Of a DNA stretch of 64,000 nt, positions 11,283 through 21,473 are shown piece by piece (the first letter of the stretch is position 1; every line of letters begins with the position of its first letter). Origin of the DNA: Clostridium sp. BNL1100 (lineage in GTDB: Bacteria; Bacillota; Clostridia; Acetivibrionales; DSM-1351); the NCBI RefSeq assembly GCF_000244875.1, contig NC_016791.1, positions 372,001 to 436,000 on the forward strand, in the 5' to 3' direction. A program made the translations under genes and the position numbers. The notes under the pieces were generated by a model. It was not told the DNA's origin. It saw only the letters and a program-made list of their open reading frames with translations, and did not search any database.

Positions 11283-11753
11283 GTGCCAAGAAAAGGTCAT
11301 ATTTCAAAAAGAGATGTTTTACCTGATCCAATGTATGGAAGCAAAACTGTTACTAAACTGGTTAACAACGTAATGTATGATGGTAAAAAGGGTGTTGCAC
11401 AGCAGATATGCTACGATGCTTTTGATATTATCAAAGAAAAAACCGGCAGAGATCCTTTAGAAGTATTCGAAGAAGCTATGGCAAACATTATGCCAGTTCT
11501 CGAAGTAAAGGCTAGAAGAGTTGGTGGAGCAACATATCAGGTTCCTATGGAAGTTAGACCTGAAAGAAGACAAACTCTGGGCTTAAGATGGCTCGTTGAT
11601 TACTCTCGCAAAAGAGGCGAGCGTACTATGAGGGAAAGACTTTCAGGAGAAATACTTGACGCTATCAACAATATGGGTGGAGCTTACAAGAAGAAAGAAG
11701 ATACTCATAAGATGGCTGAAGCTAACAGAGCATTTGCTCATTATAGATGGTAA
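11283..11753 (+). CDS. rpsG: 30S ribosomal protein S7
   Basis: The 156-aa protein begins [20 protein letters not shown] and has the S7 core, with [20 protein letters not shown] and ALRWLV-like residues at [16 protein letters not shown]7 nucleates assembly of the 30S head and contacts the E-site tRNA. The start is GTG at 11283, preceded by AAAAGGAGGGAAG. Length and ends match the family. It precedes fusA by 59 bases and is preceded by the structured gap, which may hold a translational control site. Confidence 0.98.
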   Translation: MPRKGHISKRDVLPDPMYGSKTVTKLVNNVMYDGKKGVAQQICYDAFDIIKEKTGRDPLEVFEEAMANIMPVLEVKARRVGGATYQVPMEVRPERRQTLGLRWLVDYSRKRGERTMRERLSGEILDAINNMGGAYKKKEDTHKMAEANRAFAHYRW

Positions 11754-11812
11754 TAATAATATAAATGGATTGATAATTTATCAATCCGAACTATCGTGAA
11801 AGGAGGGTAATC

Positions 11813-13894
11813 ATGCCCAGGCAATTTGATTTGGAACATACTAGAAATATCGGTATAATGGCTCATATTGATGCTGGTAAGACAACAACAACCGAGCGTA
11901 TACTGTTTTATACAGGAAAAGTTCACAAAATCGGCGAAGTTCATGAAGGTGCTGCTACCATGGACTGGATGGAGCAGGAGCAGGAGAGAGGTATAACTAT
12001 CACTTCTGCGGCTACTACCGCACAGTGGAAGGGTAACAGGATAAATATTATTGACACGCCGGGGCACGTTGACTTCACTGTTGAAGTTGAAAGATCTCTT
12101 CGTGTACTCGATGGTTCGGTAACGGTTTTCTGTGCAAAGGGCGGTGTTGAACCTCAATCTGAAACAGTTTGGAGACAAGCTGATAAGTATGGAGTTCCCC
12201 GTATGGCATATGTAAATAAAATGGATATAATGGGAGCTGATTTTTACAACGTAGTCTCTATGATGAAAGACAGATTACAGTGTAATGCAGTACCTATACA
12301 ATTACCAATAGGCAGTGAAGATAGCTTTATTGGTATGGTTGATTTGGTTACTATGACTGCTCATATATTTAAAGATGATTTAGGTCAGGTAATTGAAGAT
12401 CAGCCTATCCCTGACGATATGATTGAAATTTCCAAGAAATATCGTGAAATATTACTGGAATCAGTTGCTGAACAAGATGAAGAGACTATGATGAAATATC
12501 TCGAAGGTGAGGAACTCACTCTTGAGGAAATAAAGGCCGGTATCAGAAAGGCTACTATTGCCGTTAAAATGATACCTGTAACCTGTGGTTCATCATACAA
12601 GAATAAGGGCGTACAACAAATGCTTGATGCAGTTGTTGATTTTATGCCATCACCACTTGATATTCCTGCTATAAAAGGTATTTCAATGGACGGTGAAGAA
12701 GATATTGAAAGACCTGCAGATGACAATGGTCCGTTTGCAGCGCTTGCATTTAAGATTATGACCGATCCATATGTTGGTAAACTTTGCTTCTTCAGAGTAT
12801 ATTCAGGAACATTGAACTCAGGTTCTTATGTTCTTAACTCTACAAAGAACAAAAGAGAAAGAATCGGAAGAATTCTTCAAATGCACGCAAACCATAGAGA
12901 AGAAATACAGATAGTTTACTCCGGAGATATTGCAGCTGCTGTTGGTCTTAAAGATACAACAACAGGAGATACTCTTTGTGAAGAAAACAATCCTGTAATT
13001 CTTGAATCAATGGAATTCCCTGAACCTGTTATCGAAGTTGCCATAGAACCTAAAACTAAGGCTGGACAGGAAAAGATGGGTATCGCGCTCCAGAAGCTGG
13101 CTGAAGAGGATCCTACATTCAGAGTTCATACTGACGCTGAAACCGGACAAACTATCATCGGCGGTATGGGTGAACTTCATCTTGATATCATCGTTGACAG
13201 AATGATGAGAGAATTCAAGGTTGAAGCTAATGTTGGTAACCCACAGGTTTCTTACAAGGAAACTATTCGTAAGCCTGTTAAGTCTGAAATGAAATATGCA
13301 AGACAGTCTGGTGGTAAAGGTCAGTACGGTCACTGTGTAATCGAACTTGAACCAAGAGAACCAGGTGCTGGTTACGAATTCGTAAATAAGATTACTGGTG
13401 GTGCTATTCCTAAGGAATATATCGCGCCAATAGATGCAGGTATTCAGGAAGCTATGAATACAGGTGTTCTTGCCGGATATAATGTCGTTGACGTTAGAGT
13501 TACTCTTATTGATGGTTCATACCACGAAGTTGACTCTTCTGAAATGGCGTTTAAGATTGCCGGTTCAATGGCTTTCAAGGATGGATGTAGAAAAGCAAAT
13601 CCTGTTCTCCTTGAGCCTATTATGAAAGTTGACGTTAGCGTTCCTGAGGAATACATGGGAGACGTTATGGGTGGACTCAACTCAAGAAGAGGACGTATCG
13701 AAGGTATGGAAGCACGTAGTGGAGCACAGAACATAAGAGCTATGGTTCCACTATCCGAGATGTTCGGATACGCTACTGCACTTCGTTCCTCAACACAGGG
13801 AAGAGGTACATTCTCCATGCAGACTAGCCACTTCGAAGAAGTGCCTAAGAGCATTCAGGAGAAGGTTATTTCCAACAGAAGCAGTGCTGAGTAA
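11813..13894 (+). CDS. fusA: Translation elongation factor G
   Basis: The 693-aa GTPase has the G1 motif [15 protein letters not shown], the switch region [26 protein letters not shown] and NKMD near the N-terminus, then domains II-V ending with the [18 protein letters not shown] stretch. EF-G drives translocation and, with RRF, ribosome recycling. Its start ATG follows AAAGGAGGG. It is the third gene of the rpsL-rpsG-fusA-tuf order and appears to be the only EF-G in the window. Start and length match ordinary bacterial EF-G, not the TetM or EF-G2 paralogues. Confidence 0.98.
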   Translation: MPRQFDLEHTRNIGIMAHIDAGKTTTTERILFYTGKVHKIGEVHEGAATMDWMEQEQERGITITSAATTAQWKGNRINIIDTPGHVDFTVEVERSLRVLDGSVTVFCAKGGVEPQSETVWRQADKYGVPRMAYVNKMDIMGADFYNVVSMMKDRLQCNAVPIQLPIGSEDSFIGMVDLVTMTAHIFKDDLGQVIEDQPIPDDMIEISKKYREILLESVAEQDEETMMKYLEGEELTLEEIKAGIRKATIAVKMIPVTCGSSYKNKGVQQMLDAVVDFMPSPLDIPAIKGISMDGEEDIERPADDNGPFAALAFKIMTDPYVGKLCFFRVYSGTLNSGSYVLNSTKNKRERIGRILQMHANHREEIQIVYSGDIAAAVGLKDTTTGDTLCEENNPVILESMEFPEPVIEVAIEPKTKAGQEKMGIALQKLAEEDPTFRVHTDAETGQTIIGGMGELHLDIIVDRMMREFKVEANVGNPQVSYKETIRKPVKSEMKYARQSGGKGQYGHCVIELEPREPGAGYEFVNKITGGAIPKEYIAPIDAGIQEAMNTGVLAGYNVVDVRVTLIDGSYHEVDSSEMAFKIAGSMAFKDGCRKANPVLLEPIMKVDVSVPEEYMGDVMGGLNSRRGRIEGMEARSGAQNIRAMVPLSEMFGYATALRSSTQGRGTFSMQTSHFEEVPKSIQEKVISNRSSAE

Positions 13895-13916
13895 TCATAT
13901 AGCTGGTTAATTGCAA

Positions 13917-13954
13917 GAGTAAACTTTATAGTGAAAGCACTGTAAAGTTTACTC
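13917..13954 (+). promoter_or_regulatory. Strong hairpin between fusA and tuf
   Basis: Arms gagtaaacttta (13917-13928) and taaagtttactc (13943-13954) pair perfectly, with a further gtg/cac pair inside. No long T-run follows, so it is more likely a processing or partial-termination site separating fusA from tuf levels than a full terminator. Confidence 0.55.
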
Positions 13955-13984
13955 CTGTTAAATAAAGTAAATGAGTATAAAATT

Positions 13985-13997
13985 AGCGCACAGCGCT
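13985..13997 (+). promoter_or_regulatory. Small GC hairpin just upstream of the tuf ribosome binding site
   Basis: agcgc (13985-13989) pairs with gcgct (13993-13997) around an ACA loop, a few bases before GAAAGGATGGAG. It could influence mRNA stability or initiation at tuf; this is inference from position. Confidence 0.4.
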
Positions 13998-14022
13998 TTA
14001 ATGAAAGGATGGAGATTTTAAA

Positions 14023-15225
14023 ATGGCTAAGGCTAAATTCGAAAGAAACAAACCCCACGTTAATATCGGAACAATTGGTCACGTTGACCATGGTAAGACT
14101 TCTTTAACAGCTGCTATCACTAAGGTTCTTGGATTCTCAGGAAGAGCTGAATACAAGGCATACGACCAAATCGATGCTGCTCCAGAAGAAAGAGAAAGAG
14201 GTATTACAATCAATACCGCTCACGTTGAGTACGAAACTGAAACAAGACACTACGCTCACGTTGACTGCCCAGGCCATGCCGACTATGTTAAGAACATGAT
14301 CACTGGTGCTGCTCAGATGGACGGTGCTATCCTCGTTGTTTCAGCTGCTGACGGCCCAATGCCTCAGACAAGAGAACACATTCTTCTTTCACACCAGGTT
14401 GGTGTTCCTTACATCATCGTATTCTTGAACAAATGCGATATGGTTGATGATGAAGAACTTATCGAATTGGTTGAAATGGAAGTTAGAGAATTGTTGAGCA
14501 CATATGAATTCCCAGGTGATGATACTCCTATCGTAAGAGGTTCAGCTCTTGTAGCTCTGGAAAGTAATTCAACTGATATAAACGCTCCTGAATATGCTCC
14601 AATCGTTGCTCTTATGGCAGAAGTTGACAAATATATCCCAACTCCTGAAAGAGCTACTGACAAGCCATTTATCATGCCTGTAGAGGATGTTTTCTCAATC
14701 ACAGGTCGTGGTACTGTTGCTACTGGTAGAGTTGAAAAGGGTATCGTTAAGGTTGGAGACGAAGTTGAAATCGTTGGTTTGATGGAAGCTCCAAAGAAAA
14801 CTGTTGTAACTGGTGTTGAAATGTTCAGAAAGCTTCTTGACCAAGCTCAAGCTGGTGACAATATTGGTGCTCTCTTAAGAGGTGTTCAGAGAAACGAAAT
14901 CGAAAGAGGACAGGTTCTCGCTAAGCCAGGATCAATCAAGCCTCACACTTACTTTGAAGGTCAGGTTTACGTTTTGACTTCTGCTGAAGGTGGAAGACAT
15001 AAGCCATTCTTCAATGGTTACAGACCACAGTTCTATTTCAGAACAACTGACGTTACAGGTGTTATCGAAATTCCAGAAGGAACAGAAATGGTTATGCCTG
15101 GTGACCACATCACTATGAAGATCAAATTGATCACTCCTATCGCTATGGATGAAGGACTTAAGTTCGCTATCCGTGAAGGTGGTAGAACAGTTGGTGCTGG
15201 TAACGTTTCAAAGATTATCGAATAA
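14023..15225 (+). CDS. tuf: Translation elongation factor Tu
   Basis: The 400-aa protein has the EF-Tu hallmarks: [15 protein letters not shown], the switch I region with [42 protein letters not shown] and the C-terminal [31 protein letters not shown]-Tu carries aminoacyl-tRNA to the A site. Its codon choice looks highly adapted, as expected for one of the most abundant proteins. ATG follows AAAGGATGGAG. It ends at a strong terminator, closing the translation-gene block. Confidence 0.99.
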   Translation: MAKAKFERNKPHVNIGTIGHVDHGKTSLTAAITKVLGFSGRAEYKAYDQIDAAPEERERGITINTAHVEYETETRHYAHVDCPGHADYVKNMITGAAQMDGAILVVSAADGPMPQTREHILLSHQVGVPYIIVFLNKCDMVDDEELIELVEMEVRELLSTYEFPGDDTPIVRGSALVALESNSTDINAPEYAPIVALMAEVDKYIPTPERATDKPFIMPVEDVFSITGRGTVATGRVEKGIVKVGDEVEIVGLMEAPKKTVVTGVEMFRKLLDQAQAGDNIGALLRGVQRNEIERGQVLAKPGSIKPHTYFEGQVYVLTSAEGGRHKPFFNGYRPQFYFRTTDVTGVIEIPEGTEMVMPGDHITMKIKLITPIAMDEGLKFAIREGGRTVGAGNVSKIIE

Positions 15226-15270
15226 TTTTTAATTATATATTGTAATTAAAAGATTATTTAAAAGATATAC

Positions 15271-15307
15271 AAAAGGCAGAGTCTGATTACAGACTCTGCC
15301 TTTTGTG
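15271..15307 (+). terminator. Intrinsic terminator after tuf
   Basis: A 14-bp perfect stem, aaaaggcagagtct (15271-15284) with agactctgcctttt (15291-15304), around a 6-base loop. Confidence 0.92.
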
Positions 15308-15518
15308 TTATACATGGGTAGTGTTACTAAGGTAAGGTTATGGAAAGTGTTGCTATAGAGCTATGTAAAATTGCAATAATTTTTAAGATGTGTTATTTTT
15401 ATATTAAAGTTACATAAAAGTTATACATAACTGAGGAGAAAATCGATTATAAAGTATTAATCTTAAAAATAACTTGAAGATTCCGCTATGTTCATGAGGT
15501 GTTATCGGGGGGAGTTGT

Positions 15519-17270
15519 ATGGGTAAAAAGCGGTTTTTTAGCTTGCAATACAAGGTGTTGCTTTTTTCGTTCATAATAATAATTATACCGATAACGGTTT
15601 TAGGAATCATATCTTTTGTAAAATCATCTCAGATACTCCAACAAAAGTTAGCAATATCTAATATGAACACCGTTAAACAGATTGGTAACAATATTGAGTT
15701 TATAGTAGAAAATATTGGTGACACATCCCTGTATCTTATACAAAATGAGGATGTAAGGGAATTTCTAAAGCTTAGGTCGGATGAGCCGACAGAGATAATA
15801 ACAAAAAAGAAAATAAAAATAGAAACCGATTTAATGCAATTATTGGCTTCCAAATCTTTTGTAAACTCAATATATATAAAAGGCTTTAATAATTTTGAAC
15901 TCAATACTGCAGGTACCAGAAATGAAATCGATTCAACTACCATAGACAAGGTATCAGGATTAAGAGGAAAATCCATGTGGTATATAAATAAGGTCGTTAA
16001 TTATAATGATAAAAGCACAAATGTATTTTCTATGATTAGAATAATAAATGATGTAGCAAATGTTTCTAGTAAGCTTGCTATTCTTAAAATTAATATAGAA
16101 GAAAATGCTTTTTTTAACATATATAAGGATAAGATAATCGGAAAAGGTGATAATTTCTTTATTATTGACAATGAAGGAATTGTAATATCAGCGACTAATA
16201 AAAGTAAAATTGGACAAAAATTTGAAAATAATGATTTCGGAATAAATTCATTGGATTCGATGGAAGACTATTTTAACTATAGTAGAAATGGAATTAATTA
16301 CCTGGTAACTTATTATACAATTGACAGCCTGGGATGGAAGGTTGTTAATATGGTTCCAATGCAGGAACTTCTTAAGGAAAATATAAGAACTCAGAGTGCG
16401 ATTCTTTCAGCAATGATTATAAGCTTTTCAGTTTGTGTTATTATTGCGATACTTTTTTCAAAAGGGATATTACGTAGACTTAAGAAGCTTTATAAGATGA
16501 TGGGAAGGCTTGAAAATGAAGATTTTGATGTATATGTGGAGCCTCAGGGAAATGATGAAATTACCCTGTTGAGTAGAAATTTTAATAAAATGTCTACGAC
16601 ATTAAAAGAATTGATACAAAAAGTATATACGGTTCAGATAAAGCAAAAGGAGGCTGAACTCAGAGCATTGCAGGCTCAAATTAATCCTCACTTTCTTTAT
16701 AACACTCTTGATAACATATATTGGATGGGAAGAATGGAAAAAGCTTATGAAACCTGCACTCTGGTTGAAGCCTTATCAAAGTTGTTTAGGTTAAGTCTCA
16801 ACAGTGGCAATGAGACTACAACCGTCAAGCGGGAGATAGAGCATGTAAAGAATTATATAGTCATCCAGCAGTCAAGATATAAGGATATGATTAAATTTTC
16901 ACTGCATGTTGATCCTGAAGTTCTTGAGTGTGTTACTTTAAAGCTAGTTTTACAGCCGCTTATCGAAAACTCCATAGTCCATGGTATTGAAAAGAAGGGG
17001 GAAAGCGGTGAAATCGATATTACGGTCAGACAGGAAGATAACAAGCTGGTTTTCATTATTAGTGATAACGGTTATGGTGTCAACCTGGAAGAAATCCAGC
17101 AACTTCTTGACAAAACAACTGAAAACAATAAAGGGTTGGCAATTAAGAATGTTAATGACAGAATAAGGCTTTATTATGGCGATAAATACGGCCTTGAATT
17201 TTTTAACCGGGTATGTGGCACTACGGCTGTAATAACACAACCCTATAGCATGGAGGCAATGGAAGAATGA
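15519..17270 (+). CDS. YesM-type membrane sensor histidine kinase
   Basis: The 583-aa kinase has a first membrane helix (about 10-33), a large extracellular sensing region of likely double-Cache type (about 35-285), a second helix (about 291-314) and a HAMP-like linker. The His_kinase domain has the phospho-acceptor in QINPHFLYNTLDNI (His391), and the C-terminal ATPase has a DNGYGVN motif. Such kinases sense extracellular sugars or their binding proteins and act on YesN/AraC regulators. The downstream regulator overlaps its stop by 4 bases (17267-17270), so the pair is co-translated. The 214-base gap before it has no promoter that I can defend. Confidence 0.93.
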   Translation: MGKKRFFSLQYKVLLFSFIIIIIPITVLGIISFVKSSQILQQKLAISNMNTVKQIGNNIEFIVENIGDTSLYLIQNEDVREFLKLRSDEPTEIITKKKIKIETDLMQLLASKSFVNSIYIKGFNNFELNTAGTRNEIDSTTIDKVSGLRGKSMWYINKVVNYNDKSTNVFSMIRIINDVANVSSKLAILKINIEENAFFNIYKDKIIGKGDNFFIIDNEGIVISATNKSKIGQKFENNDFGINSLDSMEDYFNYSRNGINYLVTYYTIDSLGWKVVNMVPMQELLKENIRTQSAILSAMIISFSVCVIIAILFSKGILRRLKKLYKMMGRLENEDFDVYVEPQGNDEITLLSRNFNKMSTTLKELIQKVYTVQIKQKEAELRALQAQINPHFLYNTLDNIYWMGRMEKAYETCTLVEALSKLFRLSLNSGNETTTVKREIEHVKNYIVIQQSRYKDMIKFSLHVDPEVLECVTLKLVLQPLIENSIVHGIEKKGESGEIDITVRQEDNKLVFIISDNGYGVNLEEIQQLLDKTTENNKGLAIKNVNDRIRLYYGDKYGLEFFNRVCGTTAVITQPYSMEAMEE

Positions 17271-18907
17271 TTAAGATACTAATAGTTGATGATGAAGCGG
17301 TTATACGTAAAGGAATTATAACATCCATTGACTGGGAAGCTATGGGGATGACTTTTGTGGGGGAGGCTTCTAACGGTAGGGAAGGCTTTGAAAAGGCACT
17401 AGTATTAAAGCCGGATATTGTCATTACAGACGTTCGGATGCCTGTAGTCGACGGTCTTGAACTGACAAAGATGCTCAGGGAAAACATGCCTGATGTGAGA
17501 GTAGTTATTATAAGCGGGTATGACGAATTTAAATATGCTAGGGAAGCACTTCGTATGGGCGTTAATGAATATTTATTAAAACCTATTGGCGCTGATGAAC
17601 TTGTTAAGATTATGCTTAAGCAAGGCGATGAAATTATCAGAAAAAATAATGAAACCAGTCAGGATATAAGGATTAAGAATATTTTCAGAGAAAACCTCAT
17701 TTTTATGCAGACGCGGTTTATAACTTCGGTTCTAAAAGGAGAAGGTGGGAATCTGGCCGATATTATCGACAAATCCGAGGAATTGAATGTTGATTTGTCA
17801 GGTAAGGAGTTTCAGCTTATTATCATTGATATTGACGATTTCTTTTTGATTACCGAAAATAAGACCAGCAGCGAGAAGGAGCTACTTAAGAATAGAATAA
17901 AAAATTCTGCAGAAGAAATTTTGAACCCATCAACAAAGAGTATAGTATGTCACAGTGATGCAGATTATCTATTTTCTGTTATAAATGTTAAGGATTCTAA
18001 CAGATATGATTTATTTAACCTATATAAGGAAATACGATATACAGTTAAAAAACTATACGGGATAACTCTCACCATAGGTGTCAGCAATATATATAAGGAT
18101 ATATCTGAATTGCCCAAGGCATATGATGAAGTCTTATGTATATTGAAAAAAAAGGTCTTTGTAGGGAAGGACAGGATTATAACCATAAATGAAGTTGAAA
18201 AGCTTGGCGCAGTTTCACAAGTTATATATCCATCTTCGGATGAAAAGGAGGTTATAGGATATCTTAAAACAATGGATACCGATAAGCTTTTTATGGTTCT
18301 TGAGAGGATGTATTCAAACTTTATTAAAACAAAGGCAGACTATTCTGAAGTAAAAAATATATGTCTTAGAGTTATCGCTATCGCAGAAAGTCAGCTGGAT
18401 GAGCTTGGAGTTGACTATAGAAATTATGGCGACAGGCAGTTTGGAGGATATGCGGAGATAGAAAAGTATGAAACCCTTGAGGACATTAAGCTTTGGATGA
18501 AAAATATATTTCAGGGTTATATAGAGGCTATGCAGAAAGGGAAAAACGAAAAATTTAAAGGTATTGTAAAAGTAGCAATACAATATATGAATGACCACTA
18601 TTCAGAAAATATAGGGGTGGAGGATATTGCTGCCATTACGTATGTTTCCCCTAACTATTTCAGTAGGGTATTCAAAAAGGAAACCGGAAAAAGCTTTACG
18701 GAATGGCTGAATATCGTAAGGCTTGACAAAGCAAAAGTTATTTTGAAGGATATAAAGTTCAGAGTATATGAAGTAGCCGAGAAAGTCGGATATAATGACT
18801 ATAAGATATTTGCAAACAACTTTAAAAAGTACGTCGGATGTACACCGAAAGAATATAGGGAAAACCTTCTGCAAGCCTCTCAAAATAATACAAACGCTGT
18901 AAAATAA
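17267..18907 (+). CDS. YesN-type response regulator with AraC DNA-binding domain
   Basis: The 546-aa protein begins with a receiver domain (MIKILIVDDEAVIRKG; phospho-acceptor Asp55 in DIVITDVRMPVVDG; Lys in LLKPIG). A long middle region of unknown fold follows (about 130-430). The C-terminal AraC/XylS domain has two helix-turn-helix units (VEDIAAITYVSPNYFSRVFK and VYEVAEKVGYNDYKIFANNF). This is the cognate regulator of the overlapping kinase, and by family it activates the adjacent sugar ABC transporter genes. The likely target is the weak promoter at 19024, which lacks a good -35 box. Confidence 0.93.
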   Translation: MIKILIVDDEAVIRKGIITSIDWEAMGMTFVGEASNGREGFEKALVLKPDIVITDVRMPVVDGLELTKMLRENMPDVRVVIISGYDEFKYAREALRMGVNEYLLKPIGADELVKIMLKQGDEIIRKNNETSQDIRIKNIFRENLIFMQTRFITSVLKGEGGNLADIIDKSEELNVDLSGKEFQLIIIDIDDFFLITENKTSSEKELLKNRIKNSAEEILNPSTKSIVCHSDADYLFSVINVKDSNRYDLFNLYKEIRYTVKKLYGITLTIGVSNIYKDISELPKAYDEVLCILKKKVFVGKDRIITINEVEKLGAVSQVIYPSSDEKEVIGYLKTMDTDKLFMVLERMYSNFIKTKADYSEVKNICLRVIAIAESQLDELGVDYRNYGDRQFGGYAEIEKYETLEDIKLWMKNIFQGYIEAMQKGKNEKFKGIVKVAIQYMNDHYSENIGVEDIAAITYVSPNYFSRVFKKETGKSFTEWLNIVRLDKAKVILKDIKFRVYEVAEKVGYNDYKIFANNFKKYVGCTPKEYRENLLQASQNNTNAVK

Positions 18908-18925
18908 TCATTTGCAGCGTTTGTA
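18889..18925 (+). terminator. Hairpin at the end of the kinase-regulator operon
   Basis: tacaaacgctg (18889-18899) pairs with cagcgtttgta (18915-18925); the stem spans the regulator stop codon. The T-run is poor, so termination may be partial. Confidence 0.6.
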
Positions 18926-19023
18926 TATTAAAGAATCCTTTCATTATGTAAATAAAATATCAACATAACATAAATCACGATATTAGTGTAGATATAAGCA
19001 TGTTTTTTTTACAATAATAATCT

Positions 19024-19029
19024 TATAAT
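19024..19029 (+). promoter_or_regulatory. Isolated -10 box upstream of the sugar-binding protein
   Basis: TATAAT at 19024-19029 lies 127 bases ahead of the lipoprotein gene. The expected -35 position (about 19001-19006, TGTTTT) does not match the consensus. A good -10 with a poor -35 fits an activator-dependent promoter, consistent with the upstream AraC-type regulator. Nothing else recognisable is in the 18926-19156 gap. Confidence 0.45.
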
Positions 19030-19156
19030 TCTAATATGAACTGATGGCGCTGCAGTTTCTCAGTAACAATTTCTATTATTTTAATTTCATATCAAAAAAC
19101 CAATAAGTACTAAGAAATACCAGTTTTCACAAGATAATAAGGGAGGAAAATATTTT

Positions 19157-20515
19157 ATGAAAAGAAGTATTAAGCTTTTAGCCCTTTTGGTAGCAGTTTC
19201 AATGATCTTCTCTCTGGCAGCCTGTGGCTCCTCGACCGTATCAGAGGACAGTACAACTTCTTCTTCGGCAGGACAGAGTACTGTTGACTCGGGCAACAGT
19301 CAGGAACCTGTAACACTTTCATTTATCCATATGTTCCCTAAAGAGGATACAGAGGGCAATTCAATAGCTTTCCATAAAGCAATGGATAAGTTCAAAGCAG
19401 ATAACCCGAATATAAAAATAAACGAAGAACCGCTAAGCCATGATAACTACGAGACTAAAGTCAGAACATTGGCGGCCGGTAATGAGCTTCCTGACATGTT
19501 TATAGTTAAGGGTTCTATGACTAGCATGTTTATTGATAATAAATTGATTAATCCTGTAGATGATATATTAAATGCAGATCCGGACTGGAAAAACAGCTTT
19601 TTGCAAGGTGCTTTCGACGACTTTACAGTTGGAGGAAAAAATTATGGTATCCCTTTCCAGATGCTTAATACACATCTAATTTACTACAATAAGAAATTAC
19701 TTAATGATGCCGGTATTTCTACATTCCCTACAAACTGGAAAGACTTTCTTGATGCTATCAACAAGCTTAAAGCTAAGGGAATAACTCCTATATCTCTAGG
19801 TAACAAAGGTAATTGGGTTGCAGAGTCATGTATCCTCAGTACACTGGGAGACAGATTTACCGGACCTGAATGGTTCACCAGCATTAAGGAGAAAAAAGGT
19901 GCGAAGTTTACAGATCCTGAATTTGTAGGTGCTTTGGCAGCTTTGCAGGAGCTTGCAAAAGTGGGAGCATTTAATTCTGATCTGAACAGTATTGACAATA
20001 TGCAGCAAAAAACACCCTATTACAACGGCAAGGCAGCAATGTTTATGGAAGGTAATTGGGCAATAAGCAATGTAATTAACGACGCACCAAAGGATATACA
20101 GGAAAATACAGAACTGGCTCTGCTTCCTGCAGTTGACGGCGGAAAGGGCGATCCAATGGAGAACTCTGCCGGCGGTGCATGGGCTTACAACGTAAACTCA
20201 GAATTAGAAGGAGCTAAGCTGACAGCTGCTTACAAGGTGCTTAGAGCTGTTACGGATGCTGATTATGCAAAAATTGCAGTAGAATCAAATGCATTCCCTG
20301 CAAGCAATCCAAAGGACGTGGATAAAAGCAAACTTGCTCCACTTTCTTCAAAATATCTTGAGCTTGCTGCCAAGATCAAGCCTGTTCCAATATATGACGC
20401 ACAGTTGTCCGCGGATTTGATTCAGGTTATGAATACAGGACTTCAGCAGTTATTGATAAACAATATTTCTCCTGAAGAACTTGCAAAGAAGATACAGGCT
20501 GAGTACGAAAAATAA
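19157..20515 (+). CDS. Sugar ABC transporter substrate-binding lipoprotein
   Basis: The 452-aa protein has a lipoprotein signal peptide ending in the lipobox LAAC (residues about 20-23), a Ser/Thr-rich linker, then the family 1 extracellular solute-binding fold (TLSFIHMFPKEDTEGN, LPDMFIVKG, GIPFQMLNTHLIYYNKKLL, GKAAMFMEGNWAISN). It would bind an oligo- or monosaccharide at the cell surface and deliver it to the permeases downstream. ATG follows AAGGGAGG. The substrate cannot be read from sequence; the neighbouring lyxose-isomerase-like gene hints at a pentose, mannose-type sugar or glycoside. Confidence 0.94.
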   Translation: MKRSIKLLALLVAVSMIFSLAACGSSTVSEDSTTSSSAGQSTVDSGNSQEPVTLSFIHMFPKEDTEGNSIAFHKAMDKFKADNPNIKINEEPLSHDNYETKVRTLAAGNELPDMFIVKGSMTSMFIDNKLINPVDDILNADPDWKNSFLQGAFDDFTVGGKNYGIPFQMLNTHLIYYNKKLLNDAGISTFPTNWKDFLDAINKLKAKGITPISLGNKGNWVAESCILSTLGDRFTGPEWFTSIKEKKGAKFTDPEFVGALAALQELAKVGAFNSDLNSIDNMQQKTPYYNGKAAMFMEGNWAISNVINDAPKDIQENTELALLPAVDGGKGDPMENSAGGAWAYNVNSELEGAKLTAAYKVLRAVTDADYAKIAVESNAFPASNPKDVDKSKLAPLSSKYLELAAKIKPVPIYDAQLSADLIQVMNTGLQQLLINNISPEELAKKIQAEYEK

Positions 20516-20528
20516 CAAAAGTTTTAAA

Positions 20529-20558
20529 TATATCCGGGAGATAACACTCCCGGATATA
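20529..20558 (+). promoter_or_regulatory. Intercistronic hairpin between binding protein and permease
   Basis: A perfect 12-bp stem, tatatccgggag (20529-20540) with ctcccggatata (20547-20558), lacks a T-run. Such hairpins after binding-protein genes often stabilise the upstream mRNA and let the binding protein outnumber the permeases. Confidence 0.65.
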
Positions 20559-20582
20559 TAATAATCAGAACATGGAGGTTAT

Positions 20583-21473
20583 ATGGCTAGTAAGACTTTA
20601 AGGCCCAAGGGTCGTATTATAGCAGCCTACTTAGCTCCCGGTTTGTTAATATATTGTTTCATAGTAATAATCCCGTTGGTAATTTCACTGATATATAGTT
20701 TTTATAATTACAGCGGTGGTGCTAGTATGAAATTCATCGGGCTAAAGAATTATCAATACCTTATAAAAGACATGGATTTCTGGAATTCATTCAAAAATAA
20801 CCTGGTGATTATCTTATTATCAATGGTGGGACAGGTAGGAATCGCTTTAGTAATAACAGCACTAATGATTTCAAAGTTGTTAAAGTTCAAGGCAATACAC
20901 AGGAATATCATTTTTCTTCCGGTAGTAGTATCTGCAATAGTAGTAGGCTTTCTTTGGACTATTATGTATAACAAGGATTACGGCTTATTAAATTTTGTAT
21001 TGAAGTCAGTTGGGTTAGGATCTCTGATACGGCCATGGCTTGATAATCCTAAATATGTAATGTTTTCTGTAAGTATTCCAATAATATGGCAGTATATAGG
21101 TTTTTACCTTGTAATATTTTTGTCGGCTGTCCAGGGTATATCACCAGATATATACGAAAGTGCAGACCTTGACGGAGCAGTGGGTATAAAAAGATCAGTA
21201 TACATTACAATACCTTTGTTGAAGGACACCCTGAAAGTTGCGGTAATGCTGTGTATAGCCGGAAATATGAAGATTTTTGACCACATATATGTAATGACCG
21301 GCGGAGGACCGGGAACCAGCTCAATGGTAATGGCTCAGTATGCATATATAAACTCGTTTATAATGTTTAAACTGGGATACGGCAGTGCAATTTCTATTGG
21401 AATACTGGTACTCAGCCTTACACTTATTCTCCTTAGCAGAAAACTATGGGGAGGTAAAGATAATGAAGCATAA
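20583..21473 (+). CDS. Sugar ABC transporter permease, first subunit (MalF type)
   Basis: The 296-aa protein has six predicted membrane helices and the ABC permease EAA loop (YESADLDGAVGIKRSVYITIPLL) that contacts the ATPase. It begins MASKTLRPKGRIIAAYLAPG, typical of the N-terminus of UgpA/LacF-like proteins. ATG follows ACATGGAGG. It overlaps the second permease by 11 bases. No ATPase gene is present nearby, so the transporter probably uses a shared MsiK/UgpC-type ATPase encoded elsewhere, as is common in this family. Confidence 0.93.
   Translation: MASKTLRPKGRIIAAYLAPGLLIYCFIVIIPLVISLIYSFYNYSGGASMKFIGLKNYQYLIKDMDFWNSFKNNLVIILLSMVGQVGIALVITALMISKLLKFKAIHRNIIFLPVVVSAIVVGFLWTIMYNKDYGLLNFVLKSVGLGSLIRPWLDNPKYVMFSVSIPIIWQYIGFYLVIFLSAVQGISPDIYESADLDGAVGIKRSVYITIPLLKDTLKVAVMLCIAGNMKIFDHIYVMTGGGPGTSSMVMAQYAYINSFIMFKLGYGSAISIGILVLSLTLILLSRKLWGGKDNEA

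Noticed and set aside
15305-15518. Riboswitch or strong promoter between tuf and the kinase gene
   Set aside because: No consensus -35/-10 pair or known riboswitch core is visible in this AT-rich gap.
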